A stretch of 64,000 nucleotides of DNA from Amyelois transitella (GCF_032362555.1 NC_083512.1:4886001-4950000), one strand, 5' to 3'. Positions 1 to 14,275 are shown, counted from the stretch's first letter. Numbers and translations: made by a program. The notes: generated by a model from the letters alone, not told the origin.

Positions 1-911
1 CTGTGTTGTATTCAGGCGGTCCTGCATATTTAAGGGAGCTTGTTTTTCATAAAAGAGAGTTTATTTACAAGCTTATATGTTCTGCATCAATTCTTTCAGT
101 GAAATTGAATGTGCGTTGCGTTAACGCACATACTCCTGCCACAGCTCCGCTTCCGTTTAGTGGTCAAAAAGCATGTTGACAAGTTGATTTCATTTACATC
201 TAATATTCCTAATCTAAACTAATTTTTAACTAAGTTTTCTTCCATCATAACGTTTGCTATTTAAGTTTTAGTGTTTGTTATTGAACTTTTAAATAAATAA
301 AATATGCTTTCTACTAGTTATGCAGATGACAAATGACAATATAACTAATCAGACATGTAAATTGCAGAGTTCATACCATATTTCCATTTTCTTTGTCTGA
401 ACACAAATAAAGGGTCAACAACCCTTGATATATCCAGCGAATGCTTTTTGTTCTCAATGCAGCATGCATAAATACTTACTTCTAATAGAAAATATTTTTC
501 TCTTAATGAAAAAAAACATTTATATATGTGGGTGTGTTCAAATAGGGCTGAAATGTCATATTTACAAAATAAGTACTTACCGACAAATTCGATAGAGCAA
601 ATTTTTTTGTATACGAGTAACATTTTTTTTGTATTCAAAACGTTGATGGAATGTAAAGAGTACCTAAGTACTGCCTATATTGAGACTTAAAATCATAAAA
701 AATGTCCTTCAAATTTGACGACCCTATTCAGGTGGCAGGCGTATTCCCCCAGTTCGTCCTCCAGCGTTATCGCTAACCTTGGCTCACGTCGTGGTTTCTG
801 ATTGTAGATATGACGGCTAAACACAACATTTACTTAACAAACGCGAAGCCACTTAATGTTTTGGGAATATTCTGAACACTTGGATAGGATTCGTATAATA
901 CAGAACCACAT

Positions 912-991
912 CCATACATAAAATCCCGCTTCTTTCCCCGAGAGATGAGCAGAGACTACTTGCCACGATACTTCTTTCGCTTCATCAATAA
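912..991 (-). repeat. Degraded 3' end of an RTE-like LINE
   Basis: Read on the minus strand, this segment matches the 3' end of the LINE fragment at 11,991-12,450: CTTGCCACGAT, then GGCAGAGACTAC-like sequence, then the CATACATAAAATC tail. It has a short internal deletion. It is an old, non-coding fossil. Confidence 0.6.
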
Positions 992-1175
992 AACTACGTG
1001 TGCTTATTTTTTGCCTTGTCGTACAATGGCTTACTTTTAAGAAAGTATAATGGTGTTGGTAGTTTTTGTTTGACGTGAATCACAGAAAATATTCAAGCAT
1101 TTCACTAGCGCTCAATGTTCGCACTTTTTTTTTGTAGTATTCTGAAAAATAATGACATAAATAAACAAACAATAT

Positions 1176-1320
1176 CTATATAAGTAGAACATGCGGTTCT
1201 GAATACGTCTATCACAAAGCTCTGAAACAATATTTTATTTACTGAAATCTCAGCAGAAATGCGAGCACGTGATGAAATGTGCTACGTTTCGTTGGCCGTC
1301 CTTGCTTGCTCGCTTCATGT
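1176..1320 (+). promoter_or_regulatory. Candidate TATA promoter with a short signal-peptide-like first exon
   Basis: TATATAAG sits at about 1,176-1,184. About 80 bp downstream an ATG at 1,260 opens a short frame with a basic start and a hydrophobic run (CYVSLAVLACSLH), which reaches a plausible donor (GTACGT) at about 1,320. A TATA box followed by a very short exon encoding part of a signal peptide is typical of insect cuticle and chorion genes. I found no second exon, so this may be chance. Confidence 0.2.
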
Positions 1321-4300
1321 ACGTATCATATTTCTTTTCTGATGTTCAAGATTTCTGAAATGTTTTCTGTATTCTACTTTTATTCCTACAAATCAATAGA
1401 CGCGCTGCTGCGATAGATAGCTGCTGCAGAATCCTGACCATTACTCTTCTAGAAGAACTGCATATAAGCAGGTCAACTACTTGGTGTTTATTCTCTAGTT
1501 GTTTTTAATTTTAAAAAACCTTTATGGTACCACTCACTATTTATGCTCTGTTTGGTCAGCTGATAAAATGTCAAAAATGCGATGTAGCATTATTTATTGC
1601 GCAATAAATAAATAAATTTTGATTTATAGACAATAAGTAACACGCAGCAACATTATTATTTAATTAAATGAATCAATTTTTTGTATACTATAAAGTATAC
1701 AATTTGAGAGAGAAACACATTTTTATTGACCATTTTCTGCTTTCTATTTTCCAACCTATCATAAATTCGTGAAAAACCTACTTTTAATAACTTAAAATTT
1801 AATTGCAGTAGAGGAAATCCAAGTTATTACTTATTAACATACGTATGTGCAACGCTGCTATTTGAATGCTTAATGAAATGGTTTCCGCAGTACTGATTTA
1901 CTCCGACTAAATTCGATATCAACTGTAGTATTTTGACGGGAAAATAACTAATTATATTTTGTGTATGATCATCTAAATTAAGGTTGACTGCAAGAGATTC
2001 CACTTAGGGATAAGTTCGCCTTGTTTTTCTTATTTTTAACATGCTTTCTTACTCACACATAAAGTATTTAACATTTTATTGAGTTAACCATTTATCTAAA
2101 TTAAAACTAAACTGAGCACGTCTAATGCTCTAATTTAATAGAAGAGAAGCGTTGGGAAAACTAATTGTTCTCGTGTTTAATTAAAATACAAGAAAGATAG
2201 TTAATAATGCTAATGAAACAAGTCGCATATTTGTAATTCATTTTCAACTAAGAATAGTCGGAAAACTAGGAAATAGACTTCGACGTTTCTTTTTTCCAGT
2301 AGAAAAAAAGTAAGCAGGAACACTCAAAATAAAACAAAAAACTACCAAAAACACATTGACGCAAGATAACAGCAAACTTACTAATGATACTTAAAATCGG
2401 AACGTATACACTTTGAAAAGCGATAGATATAAGATAATAAGCGATAAAGAATAACATAGATAAGCGATAAAAACCTGAGTTAAATATTTATATAAATTTA
2501 TAAATTAAGAACATTTTCTTTCAGAATAATTACAAAAATTGGGGCTTTCTTTACAAAATATCGCTTTTAAAGAGGACCAAAGGCAACCGACGACGTTGAT
2601 AGCATAATGTAATTAGCTGGAGTCGTTGACGTTTCCGAGGCGTCCCGCGGCGGCCGCAAAGAGCCTGTTTTGACACCCACTATAAATCATTTAGAATTCG
2701 TGTTCTTTTCCCATCCTACAGAAATTTAAAAATATAATATTTTTCAATAGCTTCCATGATAGTCTGGTAGCGAAATAATAACATAGTGTGTGCCAGCTGC
2801 TTTTTGATTTTCTTTCCGTGCAAATTGTTCAAGTCAATCAACGGATATTTGTATAAGCTTGGGACATAGTTTTAATGAATTTCAAATTTGTAGAATAACC
2901 TTATTTTGTTTATATAAGTCTTTTTCTATTAGTGATCTGCAGAATATACATAACAGAGGACAGCGAAGACCGGACAAAAATAAAATATTGGAAAGCAGAT
3001 TGAAAAGCAGATTAAATTGTATAGATTTTCGCTAGACTATTTTCAAAACTAATTTACACAAATTTTTAATAAACTTTAACTTTTAAAAAATATGCAGGTA
3101 AATTAAAGATAGGGTTTTCTAATAGCTTATGTGTGGATTAAACCTTTTTATTATATGCATTTTTTTACCAAAATAAAGCCTCTTAAATTTCCCCTTTAAA
3201 CGCTAAAAGCACTGATGGGCGCAAGAAACGAACCATTACTGGCGTTATTCTAAAAAGTTTCGGCCCGTGAAGCCTTTTAGCTAAAATGGTTTGTGGACGG
3301 CGTCACTCCGACAACAAACAGTGTGGGCAAACATCGACCTATTTGCATTCAAAGCAAAGGACCATTGATACAGCGATGGAGTATAGTGACAATTTGTATA
3401 ACCACTTATATGATATAAATTAAATATATATGTATTTTTCTGAAAAAGAGTGATTAAACTACACAAATATACAAGGAAAAGCCTTGACGAACGTACCTTT
3501 ATCAAATTGGAGACGTTCTGGTGACCCGCATCAGTACCAAAAATTGAGAATATCCCTACTGTGTAGCTCTCTGGGAAAAAAATGTTATTGTATATACGTT
3601 TACACACATATTGTCATATGTTACATTTTCAATTCAAAAAGTGCAAATGCTAAGGCAGGCAGACAGTTGTAAAACTAAAAACTAACATGGCGAGTAACTT
3701 CTTGTTTAATTCAATTCTGTTTCTGGCTAATGTAAATATTCGAAAATATCTGGGAGATACAACAATTCCTGCCAGGTGTCGGGTTTTACAATTTGTTATT
3801 ATTCGCAACTTTTGCAATCTCTCTAAGAAAGAATAAAAGTTTGTCGTTACTGCAAGCGCTGCATTCATAGCAGGCATTCAGAAGCGCTATTCAGACTAGT
3901 TTGTGCAATAAATCGTAAATAAATCTTTCTGAAACGATAATTAATTATTACAACAGGCACTAAAATTCGTCATATAAAAATTGCCCTTTATATAATTTGA
4001 TACCGAAGTTTCTCTTACATAATATACAGTCACAGTACGATCAATACGAATTCTAACATATTATTAGTTCTGTGCTTACATGGTCACGTGTAGGGAGTTA
4101 TAGGGCCGATGAATGCGACAATTAACGAAGATTATTTTCCGAGATTTTCCGTGGCCAATTACGTTCCCCCTTGTGGTGTCACAGACGCGACCCACGTACG
4201 AAACCCATTTCAACCTCGGGATGCTGAACCTCAGATGATATTACAAGTCTTGAAGCTGACAAATTACCCAGTGTTTGATAAATGGGACTAGTCGGTGATA

Positions 4301-4912
4301 TGTTGCGAAATCCATCTTTTCGTGAAGACGATTCTAATTCTATTATGAAATAAATGAACAAACCGTATGTGACTCACTTTCATTATATTATAAAAAAATC
4401 ACTTTTACATATTCCTTAAAATGATCACTCATCAATTGACAAAATAAACTCATTGAAAAAATCTCTTTTTTTTGCACACGCAGTTTTTGTAGATAATACG
4501 TTTGGTATTAATTCTTCCAAATGTGCTATACAAAATTTTATGTTGTGTATTTTGTGTCGCTCACCTACATACTTTTTTACCCGTTACTGATTTAACATTC
4601 TCTTCCTCAATTGGTTATATCTTTTTTTAATTTCATATGCACTGGTATGAGAAACGTTCCAACGACATTCAGTTCTCTCATTTATTCTTCCCAGAATATA
4701 ATATTACCTCCTCTTTTGGCAGAGAAAATTTAACATACAGCTAAAGCGTATTCCTTGATTCATTTCCTGCCAGAATCAAAATGGGAGTCATTCATAAAAC
4801 GTTTTTGCCGAATCATGTAACACATCCTTCCTTTTCACTTGCTACCCAAGAGTACCAAGGTTTTATAATAATAAATAATGGTTCTGCTTAATTTTATAGT
4901 CAATATTAAATA

Positions 4913-5193
4913 GTGCCGTGTGGTTCCCGGCACCAATAGGAAAAAGAATAGGACATTACCTACATCTCATTCCCATGGATGTTGTAAAAGGCGACCAAGG
5001 ATAAGGCTTATAAACTTGAGATTCTTCTTTTAGGCGACAAGCTAGTAACCTGTCACTATTTGAATCTCAATTCTGTCTTTAAGCCAAACGACTGAATGTG
5101 GCCTATTACTTTGAAACTAATAGGCCACATTCAGCTAAAACTATTGGCTCTGCCTCCACGCAAGGGATATAGACGTGATTAAATATATGTATA
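4913..5193 (+). repeat. Short lepidopteran retroposon, near full length, with internal hairpin
   Basis: It starts with the GTGCCGTGTGGTTCC head, passes through the AAGGCGACYAAGG and CACTATTTGAATCTCAATT blocks, and ends with GGGATATAGACGTGATT followed by AT-rich tail repeats. This copy differs from the others by a perfect 17-bp inverted repeat (5,092-5,108 with 5,118-5,134) where the others have only a short hairpin. It has no protein-coding capacity. Confidence 0.85.
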
Positions 5194-8100
5194 ATATGTA
5201 AATATAAAATGGTCTAAAAATTAAAGAAAATGTTTTGCAATGCAAAGTTTTGGTATTCTTAATTCATAATATCTACATATAATCTATGTAAATTTTATGC
5301 CTTAGGTAGGCACAAAATTATATCTTTTTGTTATCTGTAAAACAAAGATAAGAAAATTAATCTTTTTCTGGGAATAAGATTCTGATATCGATGAACGTGT
5401 ATAAAAATATTCATATCACTTCCCGTTTATCCCTTCGGGGTAGAAAGAAACCAGCAATCACCTTACTCTTCAAAGAAATCATGTGTAAAAATATAAATAA
5501 ATTTGGCTTCCTGTGATTTGATGACCCCTTTAAAATGGAATGCTTATATTACCACATGACTTCTGAAGTTTCGTGTAAAAGTGCCAGCGGGACCGGTTTG
5601 AGTAGTAGAGAGAGAAAAGTTTTGCCACACGAAAGAGCCCTTGACAGTACCCTTAAGACAACGACTACAAACACAGTAATAGACAAGGTGCAAGATTTGG
5701 GCGCATATGTTTTCACCTCAGATGTCATTTTATTTTATTTCAGAAATAAATTGTATGTTTTGGGATCTGAAATATTTGAACTGTAGACGCATACCGCTTT
5801 ACAAACAATTATTTTTTCCGAACCGATATTATGCTCAGAGGATTTTATCTGTAGTAGCAGAAAATAACTTTTTATATTTGCATATTTCTACTCAGTTCTC
5901 ATGAAAACTAAAAGTAATCGTACCGTTCATTGTTTATATTTCCACATTTTTGGAACAAATCTTATTGCCAATACACTTCAAGTTAGGAAAAGTCCTTTGT
6001 TGAAACTTCCACATTTAAGGCTTACACTATTTTTTTTCTGTTATCTCTAGTCTATGCACAAAAAGTCCATGGCTTTAGAAAAGAACAAAGTTGTTTTTGC
6101 TAAGAGCCCTGTTCAACTGGTGACGCGGTGACGCCCCTTAATGCGCATACACGTCACCGAAATAGACGCGTTTACTTTATAAGTAGGTCGTTCCCTTCTA
6201 ATCGATTGATGCCTCATGTCTCTATTATAATAAGGAGCTAATTCAGTATCTTTTTTTGATCGACACTGGGTATTTAATGTTACAAGGTGAATTTTACAAA
6301 CCATTTGATCATCATCAAGAACAGCCAAGCACAAGCCCACCTTTTCTTGTAATGTTTCGTAATTTTTTTAACTCTTGTTTTAGATGATGCTAAAAGTTAA
6401 AATTTAAGATAGATTATCATCAGTACAATCATTAAATGTACAAGTTCGAATGTCTCACCCGCAATGATCGAATGTCTATGAAATCTTCGTGACCGAAGCA
6501 GAACCGCCAAACCACACGATTTTGACTAGAATGTAGAGTGTGTGAAGGAAGGTATAATTAATCGGGCTTAATATGAGATCGTATGTAGATTAAAAATTTC
6601 TTCTACACTTCGCACTACATGTATTTTAAAGTATTATTTATGTTGGGGAATAGATACGAAAACAAATTAAGACTACTTGTGTGACTGATATAAAATTGAA
6701 TCCAACCAAAGCCAATCTACAAACTGAACTTAATTTTATTCCCGTGGAAATTTAAAATAGTTTCGTGAAATAGAAATGTATTTTTAACATGAAATATAGC
6801 TGCTAACAAATGCAAACTGTGTGAAAAGCTGCCCCAGAAACTTATTCCAACAGAATGAACCTTTTTGCGCCAGTGCACAAATAATGAGAATACAGAAGGA
6901 CACGTAAGATAAAAGGCGTAGAAAAAAAAACGAAAATTAACACTTCGTCGTTAGGTTCTGGAAGGATCCTTGGCTCCACTTATACCCACAATCCAGGAAA
7001 ATCCTGTCTTACCTCAGTGACACTAACGATAGGTGCTTGGGTCACCTCACGATGCGAACATTTTCTTGGTAAGGTAATTGATTAGTATTCTAAGATTTTG
7101 CATTTTATTCAAAAATGAGTTTTTAAATATAGTTAAAGCTATACGGCCGCAGGAGAATTCGAATCTGTATTTAAAATTAATACTTTAAGTCAATTACTTA
7201 TCCTAACCTAGTACAATAGGTGGACGGTTTTGGTTTGTAGATAACACGCGTTGTCTCTGTGTTTTCTATATTTTATGTTCATAGAAAGGAAAAAGGGCAT
7301 CTTCGGGTCACATTACACAATTTCATCGTGTAGATACTCCTCAACGTTTTTATCTCTTTGATCCAACTGAACCATAGCCTTTAGCTGACCAGTCCAGTTA
7401 CCTAACCAAATACGCTCAACAGTCCAACGCCCAATATGCGTCCAAAATGATCATTTACCTATACTTATTTATCCATTTCCTTTATCCGTTCGGTACACTA
7501 GTTCAAAATAATCGATATCAGCTTTCTTAGGGATTTTCATTTTCATTTTCAAAGCCGTAGAATGTCGATAGATCTATTAAAAATATTATTTGTATAATAC
7601 TGATACAATTAGTTATTTTTATTTTACTCTTTCAAGTATGAACCTATTGTGATTATTCTTTTACTTTTGTTTAAATGAATGTAATAAACTCTTAAGATAA
7701 AAGAACTATAGAAGTAATTTTTCTTTAATTTATATATTCATTAACTTTAGAAATGGCAATTTTATATGTTCATACATTTTGATCTAGTAATCGCTATAGC
7801 TGATATTGAAGTACTTTGTCAAAAAAATAAGATAAAGAGTTACAATTCTCCCAAGCGTCTTTATCAATTTACATTATTATATCGGATTACAGTAACATGA
7901 AACAAGGGCCTCTCGAATTTGCACCAAAAGCTCTAAAGCTCCGATAAAATACGTCGGTAGTAATAAAAACGAGATCGTGAAACGCAAGAGGGTAGAGCTA
8001 CGTGGAGATACTCTCCTTAGATAGATTCTTTGGATTCGAACACGATGAAAGTCATTTGATAAATTAGACTTTTCCTTTTTTTACTCAGAAGCCTCTTATT

Positions 8101-11100
8101 GGTGCTTTAACTTAATAGTTTAAGGTGTACGTGTGCGAGTTCAAAAGAAGGAGAGATTCTAAATTCAAAGTAAGCAAAAAAAAGACACACATTGCAAAAG
8201 TACATATTATTAATGTTATTTTAGCTATCAGCTGCTGTATGGTGTTATATAAAAAAGATCATAATAAAAATCTACGAGTTTTATTTTGGAATCACAGGCG
8301 AAGTCTTAAAAATTCCATTCATCAAAGCTGATGTCATGTTCCGAGCACTAATGTCTGTTTAATTTGTTGTAGTTATGTACATTTTAATAGCGCGAAGTTT
8401 ACAATCGCTAAAGATTGTTATTGTAACGGACAAGCTCTTTAATTACTGCTGATTTAAAGTTCACAATCGTTTATCAAAACGGATGTCAACTGCTCAATTA
8501 GAAAATATGTCTGAACTTTGATTCCGTTCTAAATTAGTCCCGATCTATATTTAGAACAGTGTGTTTATTTTGGTCCCACTCCATAATGAAGTAGCGATTG
8601 AATGTTGGACCTTAAATTAATTTAGTTTACTCTGTATATTCTCCTTAATGAAGTTACTTTGTTAATTAAGGCATATAAAAAGACCAACCTACTGAAGGAA
8701 ACTCCTTAAATCGATAATATGACATGACAGCTCAGTGAACAATATAATTTTTAAAATTGGGATCCCTCATTAAAATATAATTTTCCTTTATTAATTCCAC
8801 CGCTACATGACTAAGGAATTTTGTTCCATTCTTCAAGAGTTTGTATTGCAAAGAATATAAAATTATAACTAAAAACTAATTTACATTTTCAACATTTCTA
8901 AAATCTGGACTCGCTGCTTCACATTATTTTCATACGTCGCAAATCGAGAAACCATAGAAATAGTATACACTTCCGGTATAAAATAATACTTCTATGTGAG
9001 AATATTGTATATTATATCACGTAGAATTATAAATACTTTTACGGAAAAATATAATTAAATCTATATTGCTAATCCTGTTGGACAAAATAATAGCTACTCG
9101 CTGATGTCAGTTAAAATTAAGTGCACAGCTATAAAAACCCATTTATTTATATATCAAGCGGAAATGTAGGAGGACCCGAATATACGGCGAACAAATGAAA
9201 AAAGTCACGCAATGTCTTCTAAACCATGGGTTTCGCAAACATTTATGTATATTTGATATACCATAAGCTATGTAAATGTTTTGTTAGGTACGACTTTTGG
9301 ATTGCTGTTTGTTGAAGAGGTATAATTTGGTATTAATTAGATGCTTCGAACTACTTACAAAAACAAGGCAACGGAAGAACCTTATTACGAATTGCATTTT
9401 AGCTGCGATAAATGAAAAACAATGTAAAAATAATAACTTCGCAATATCTTAATTCTAACCATCGCCATCATCCCAAAAAACGCAAAGCCTCTTCCGATAT
9501 CTCTATCTTGATTGGTTCATTAAACGTTTCCTACATCCTTCACATAGTCATCAAACTTCCCAATTTCCCTACATTGCTTTTGTCAACACATACTTTGTCG
9601 GTATACCTTCTATATTTTTTTCTACCTCTCAGACCATCCATGGATGGAAATCCAACGTAGAAAAATTAATAACAATAATTAATAATAATTAGATTGGTAT
9701 TTTAAGCGATACATTAGCAAACTGTCACTTAATACTTATTTAACCTGATCTTAGAGACTGAGACTATTGAGAGTAGAGACTACTAGAGAGTGCGACTATT
9801 GGCTCTGTCTACCAACCAACACTTAATAATGTGTGTGTTTGTCATGTTGTTACCCTAGTCACATGTTTAATATATTTTTACGATGATAAACACAGGAGAC
9901 GAATACATTATTCGCACGACTTTGCCTCCCGACACGACTCTCTCGGGGGCCATGATAGGAGCACTTCAGTACAGATACGAACACATCACTTTTTATTTGC
10001 CAATATTTTCGCATTAACTTTACCTGCATGCTTCACCCATTTTTCTCTGGAATTGCCTAAATATTTTTTTAATTAACCGTATAAACAGCAAAACTAATAT
10101 TCTTCCTTTTATTGAATAACAAATAATTTAAATGCAATAATTGAACAAGAGAGAGACTACACGATGAAGTTTACTTTATAATTCTGCTTTAAACTTTTTA
10201 AGTATTTTCTTATTATTCTTAAGGGAGTCTTCTATTATTTTCTACCTTTAGAACTCGTTTTTAAAAGATCATTATTTAAAACAACTTTAACGAATAAAAG
10301 CTGAAAACTTGTCCGGCTACCAATACAGCCTTGGAATACACAAAGCGAAACATTTGAGGTTGTCGCGCCATAAAAAAGCTTAACTTTGAATATTATTACG
10401 AACATTCTGGGAAATTTATGTCGAGAAAACTCCTTTCACTACGTTTTATATCGCGATACACATATCGGTACACATTCGGATAACGTACATGTTTATAGAA
10501 GTTACGACAATGTTACGATAGCAAACTATACATTACCATAGCATTAAATAAGTATACAAAGAGGAAGAGTTAAGCTTACTATAATATTTATATTTTTATG
10601 ATATTTGATTATTAATTTATGCAAGTCGAAATTTTCCCGTTTTCTCTAAATGATTTGAAAAATCTTTTATGTATGTATTCACGTATTGTTTCATTCAACT
10701 TGTTTTTGTTTTATACTGTGCCAGAAGATGCTCGTGTCGTGTTACCGCCCTCGTAAAACTGAATTTCATAAAATCCTCTTTTAGTACCTACACATCTTAA
10801 CCAAATAATGAATCTACCGGTCAAGTTTCAATGCCTATACCTAGAGTGGTTAAAGTTGTGTGTTGATTTGACAATCAGTCAATCAGCTTCCTTATTTATA
10901 TAAAAAAAAAGAATAAGTATGAAACATTGAAATCTGTATTGAATGATTGAATTCGATTTTTTTGAACAAAAGCCTGATAGGTTCATTTTCTATTCCACCG
11001 TTTTTAAAGCACTATGCTTCCATTTTGTGTATTTTATTACATTTGAAATGGTCAAATAAACGAGTTGAATGTCGGCACGCGATTTATTCGACGCCGGGGT

Positions 11101-11990
11101 CAACATTCTAATGAACAAATAAAGGTCATCAACTTTATCAAAAAATAGCTATCAAAATCAAGCAAAAAATTTATTCTCAATTTTTGCTTTATACAAATAT
11201 TCTTAACAAGCTGTCAAACGCAGTTCTGGCAGTTGAAGTAAATTTCAATTATATTGATTTATAAAATTTATCTATTATAATATCTATATTATTTAATTAT
11301 TGAATATTATCTATATTAATTTAATTTAGGTATAATTTATTAATACTGTGAGCTTATTGCTATTTTTAACTAGTTTGTATAAAACATATCTTTAGTTTTA
11401 ACTGTTAAGTGAGTATTTCTTTTTGGATCAAAACGTTCATACGATTTTTCAATGCAAATTACTATGAATTTTAATATAATTTGAAAAAAGTGATGAAACT
11501 TTTCATATCGTAAGTATTAAATTGGTCAACTAGGCACACGAGTTGATTGAGTTTAGCCGGGATATAGTACCGTAATCGATAAAGTTGGTAAGAGCTTTCT
11601 CCGTACATCGTAAATGGCTATCTAATTCGGACATCGCAATCCTCGTCAGTCGCAAAGGTTAATTACATGTTCGAACAAGATCTACAATGATAAGCAGTGC
11701 AATTACAATTTGTAAATTAGATAATTGTTTGGAAATTAACAAAAATAATAATTTTAAATCTAGAATCACATTTTTAGCCGAACCATGATAACTTCGGCCA
11801 CTTTCGAAACCAGTTCTGAATAAGAATTTTCTTTTTCCTTCGAAATTGGGTCGGTAAAAGAATATGATTTCGTCTTACGAAACTATCAAATCATAATCTT
11901 ATTTTATCTCCAGATTTGTTAGTAAGACTTGTAGGTTAATTCATGTTTTGTTTTAATAGTTAAACAAAAAAGTAATTTTTATATATATAA
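5194..11990. other. Gene-free AT-rich stretch
   Basis: I see no supported exon. A degraded retroposon tail is possible at about 5,410-5,460 (-), and a weak retroposon 3' fragment at about 9,760-9,815 (GGCTCTGTCTACC). The open frame at 9,412-9,660 has no recognisable domain. The remainder is low-complexity AT-rich sequence without structure I can name. Confidence 0.55.
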
Positions 11991-12455
11991 AGAAGCATGA
12001 AAGCAGAATAAATGCAGTGGAAATGAGAGCGTTAAGGAGTATGATGGGTGTGAAATTGAGTGACAGGATAAGGAACAGCGTGATAAGGGAATGTTGTGAT
12101 GTGAAAGAAGATGTAGTTACAGGAATAGAAAAGGGTATGTTAAGATGGTTCGGTCATGTGGAGAGGATGAATGAAAGCAGGTTGACTAAGCAGATATACA
12201 AGGAGAGTGTGGAGGGAAAGGTCGGAGTGGGAAGACCTAGACGAACGTATCTTGATCAAATTAAGGACGTCCTGGTAAAGGGTCAGGTCAAAAGTACCCG
12301 AAACCGCCGAGCTTGTATGAAGAGAGTTATGAATGTGGACGAAGCGAAAGAAGTATGCAGAGATCGTGGCAAGTGGAAAGAGGTAGTCTCTGCCTACCCC
12401 TCCGGGAAAGAGGCGTGATTTTATGTATGTATGTATGAATGTATGTATGTATAAA
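11991..12455 (+). mobile_element. 3' end of an RTE-like LINE (reverse transcriptase C-terminus)
   Basis: An open frame reads through 12,415. It contains the C-terminal region typical of lepidopteran endonuclease-reverse transcriptases: NAVEMRALRSMMGV, then LRWFGHVERMNESRLTKQIY, then GRPRRTY, NRRACMKR and a SAYPSGKEA end. The stop at 12,416-12,418 is followed at once by GATTTTATGTATGTATG, a tandem ATGT tail that marks the retroposon 3' terminus. The frame opens near 11,991 without a start, so the copy is 5'-truncated, as is usual for LINEs. The intact frame suggests a fairly young insertion. The catalytic part of the polymerase is absent. Confidence 0.88.
12419..12450 (+). repeat. (TATG)n tail of the LINE
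   Basis: Imperfect tandem TATG units directly follow the LINE stop codon. This is the 3' terminal repeat of the element rather than an independent microsatellite. Confidence 0.85.
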
Positions 12456-13316
12456 TATGATCCTGTTTCATTACATCATCATCATCGGTAGAATTTGAAA
12501 TCAAGATACTGTTATATTTAAATTAACCTAGAAATATACTTAGCACATATTTCTACGTTAAATAAGTTCAATATAACGTATATGATCCAAACTAAGCAAT
12601 TCACAGCAACAGGTTATATGTTACGTACTATGTTATTGTGTAAATTTTATACTAAGCGTCCTATTACTGTCTGTGTGTCTGTGTCTGTGTGTCACCAGGC
12701 TGTATCTCATAAACCGTGATAGCTAGGAAGCTGAAATTATTACAAATACTGTCTATCCGTTGCCGATTCTAATAAACAGGACGAAAACACAGGACAGAAA
12801 GGTGAATTATAAAAAATATAATATTTAAGTACAAACATGATGATATGATGACGCGAGTCCGATTCGCATTTGGCTGGTTTTTTTTCTAAGTAATGTAATG
12901 CAATTTTCAACATCAGTTACCTAAAGATTGCACTGCGTTTACGATGGCTTTGTATTTTTATTTTTTAAGAGAGTAAACTATCTCACACTTTGCTCCATGA
13001 ATATCCAAATGGATTCCACAATACAAACTACTGTTGATAAATTGGACGGACTGAACACAAAAACGGCGTTACCGTGTTTATTTATAGTTGACACGTTACC
13101 CAATATCAATAAAACTTGTTGTCGCTTTGATAACTTCCATAATTAATGTGCCTCCGAGGCCTAGTTTATGAAAACTTTCCACTTCAGTGGTTTATATGTT
13201 AAACACAATATTTATTTAGCTTATATATCCGCCGTACGGGTTAATAAAAAAATATGCCCGTACCAAAGTTCACAGGTTAGAATCCTGCCGTGTTTATTTA
13301 CTTCAACGATTCTTTT
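12456..13316. other. Gene-free stretch with short GT-rich run
   Basis: It contains a TGTGTGTCTGTG-type run near 12,670-12,695. I see no supported exon. Confidence 0.5.
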
Positions 13317-13493
13317 CTTATACACACGTTCATATATACACGTCCTTATCTCTAATGAGGTAGACAGAGCCAACCGTCTCAAAATGACTGAATTCAGCTA
13401 TACAGGTTAACGATAGAATAGAGAATCAAATAGTGATAAGTTGCTAGACAATCATCAAAAAGAAGAATCCTGTGTTTATTAGCCTTTCTTATT
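13317..13493 (-). repeat. Diverged copy of the short retroposon
   Basis: On the minus strand it keeps CACTATTTGATTCTC, the AAGACTG/GGCTCTGTCTACC block and the ACGTG tail in degraded form. It has lost the GTGCCGTGTGG head. The sequence just left of it (AGGTTAGAATCCTG at about 13,275) resembles a tRNA B-box, but I do not claim a tRNA gene. Confidence 0.6.
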
Positions 13494-13527
13494 TGCATAA
13501 ATTTGATTGAAAAGCGATTTTCTTATG

Positions 13528-13600
13528 TTTATGGAAAACATCGTGGGGAAACCAACACATTGAGGCAACTGATTCTCTAATTCTGATTGCCTATAAAATA
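13528..13600 (+). repeat. Fragment of a second repeat family
   Basis: It contains GGAAAACATCGTGGGGAAACC, which matches GGAAAACATCGTGAGGAAACC at about 55,973. It is a short fragment of the family seen again at 55,880, 58,785 and 59,440. Confidence 0.6.
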
Positions 13601-14275
13601 TTGCTATAGCGATAAGGTAGCCTTTGTACAAACATGAAGTGTATAAACTTATTTTCTGTGAATCATGTCATCTTGGTGAAATAAAGAGTTTTTATAATTA
13701 TAATTTCTATTCCAAATTAAAGTAACGTTGGAAGATGTCATCTAATTTAGTATTTATCCCATTGAAATTTGAGCTAATCGTATGGGGTATTCATACTATT
13801 AAAAAAAAAAGAAACTTCTGGATCTATTTCATGACACAGAAACAGACAAAACTTAGGCATTTTTTCTGGAATTTCCCACAGGGGCAAAGCCCAACGCAAA
13901 ATCTAGTCGAATGTATGAATTCTATATGTTTATTAGTTACGGGCATGTTTTTTGTGAAATGGCCAGCACCGAGGCCGGTCGATATTGATTCGAGCATTCC
14001 GTGTGCGAGTCGCGTTCGCACTTTGTGGTTACGACGACCTAGCACCACAAAATATGAAGTGAACAGACATCATTGCATTACATATTACGTATAATTATCC
14101 CTTCTTAATCTCCTATACTGACAGCTAATACAGCTAATAATAATGGCTCGAAGGCCAATGTTTCCGTTTTATGATATCCAAAGTTATAATTATACTCGTA
14201 ATACTTATATCGGGCAAAAAGTGGAAAAGCATACTGAAAAGTATATCTCCATTGTTAACTGAAAAACATCTTAAA

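Larger units (their letters stand above)
1..4912. other. Gene-free AT-rich stretch (left end)
   Basis: I see no convincing coding exon here apart from the weak signal-peptide-like candidate near 1,261, listed separately. Open frames are short, AT-driven and without recognisable domains. A degraded LINE tail at 912-991 is the only repeat I can name. GC-richer patches near 2,590-2,660 and 4,150-4,260 show no clear coding or splice structure. Confidence 0.6.

Noticed and set aside
9412-9660. 82-codon plus frame
   Set aside because: No domain, splice context or codon pattern supports it. It could be an unnamed repeat.
13735-14094. 119-codon plus frame with an overlapping minus frame
   Set aside because: It shows no recognisable domain, and a GC-richer patch near 13,960-14,050 makes both strands open. 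There is no splice or promoter support.
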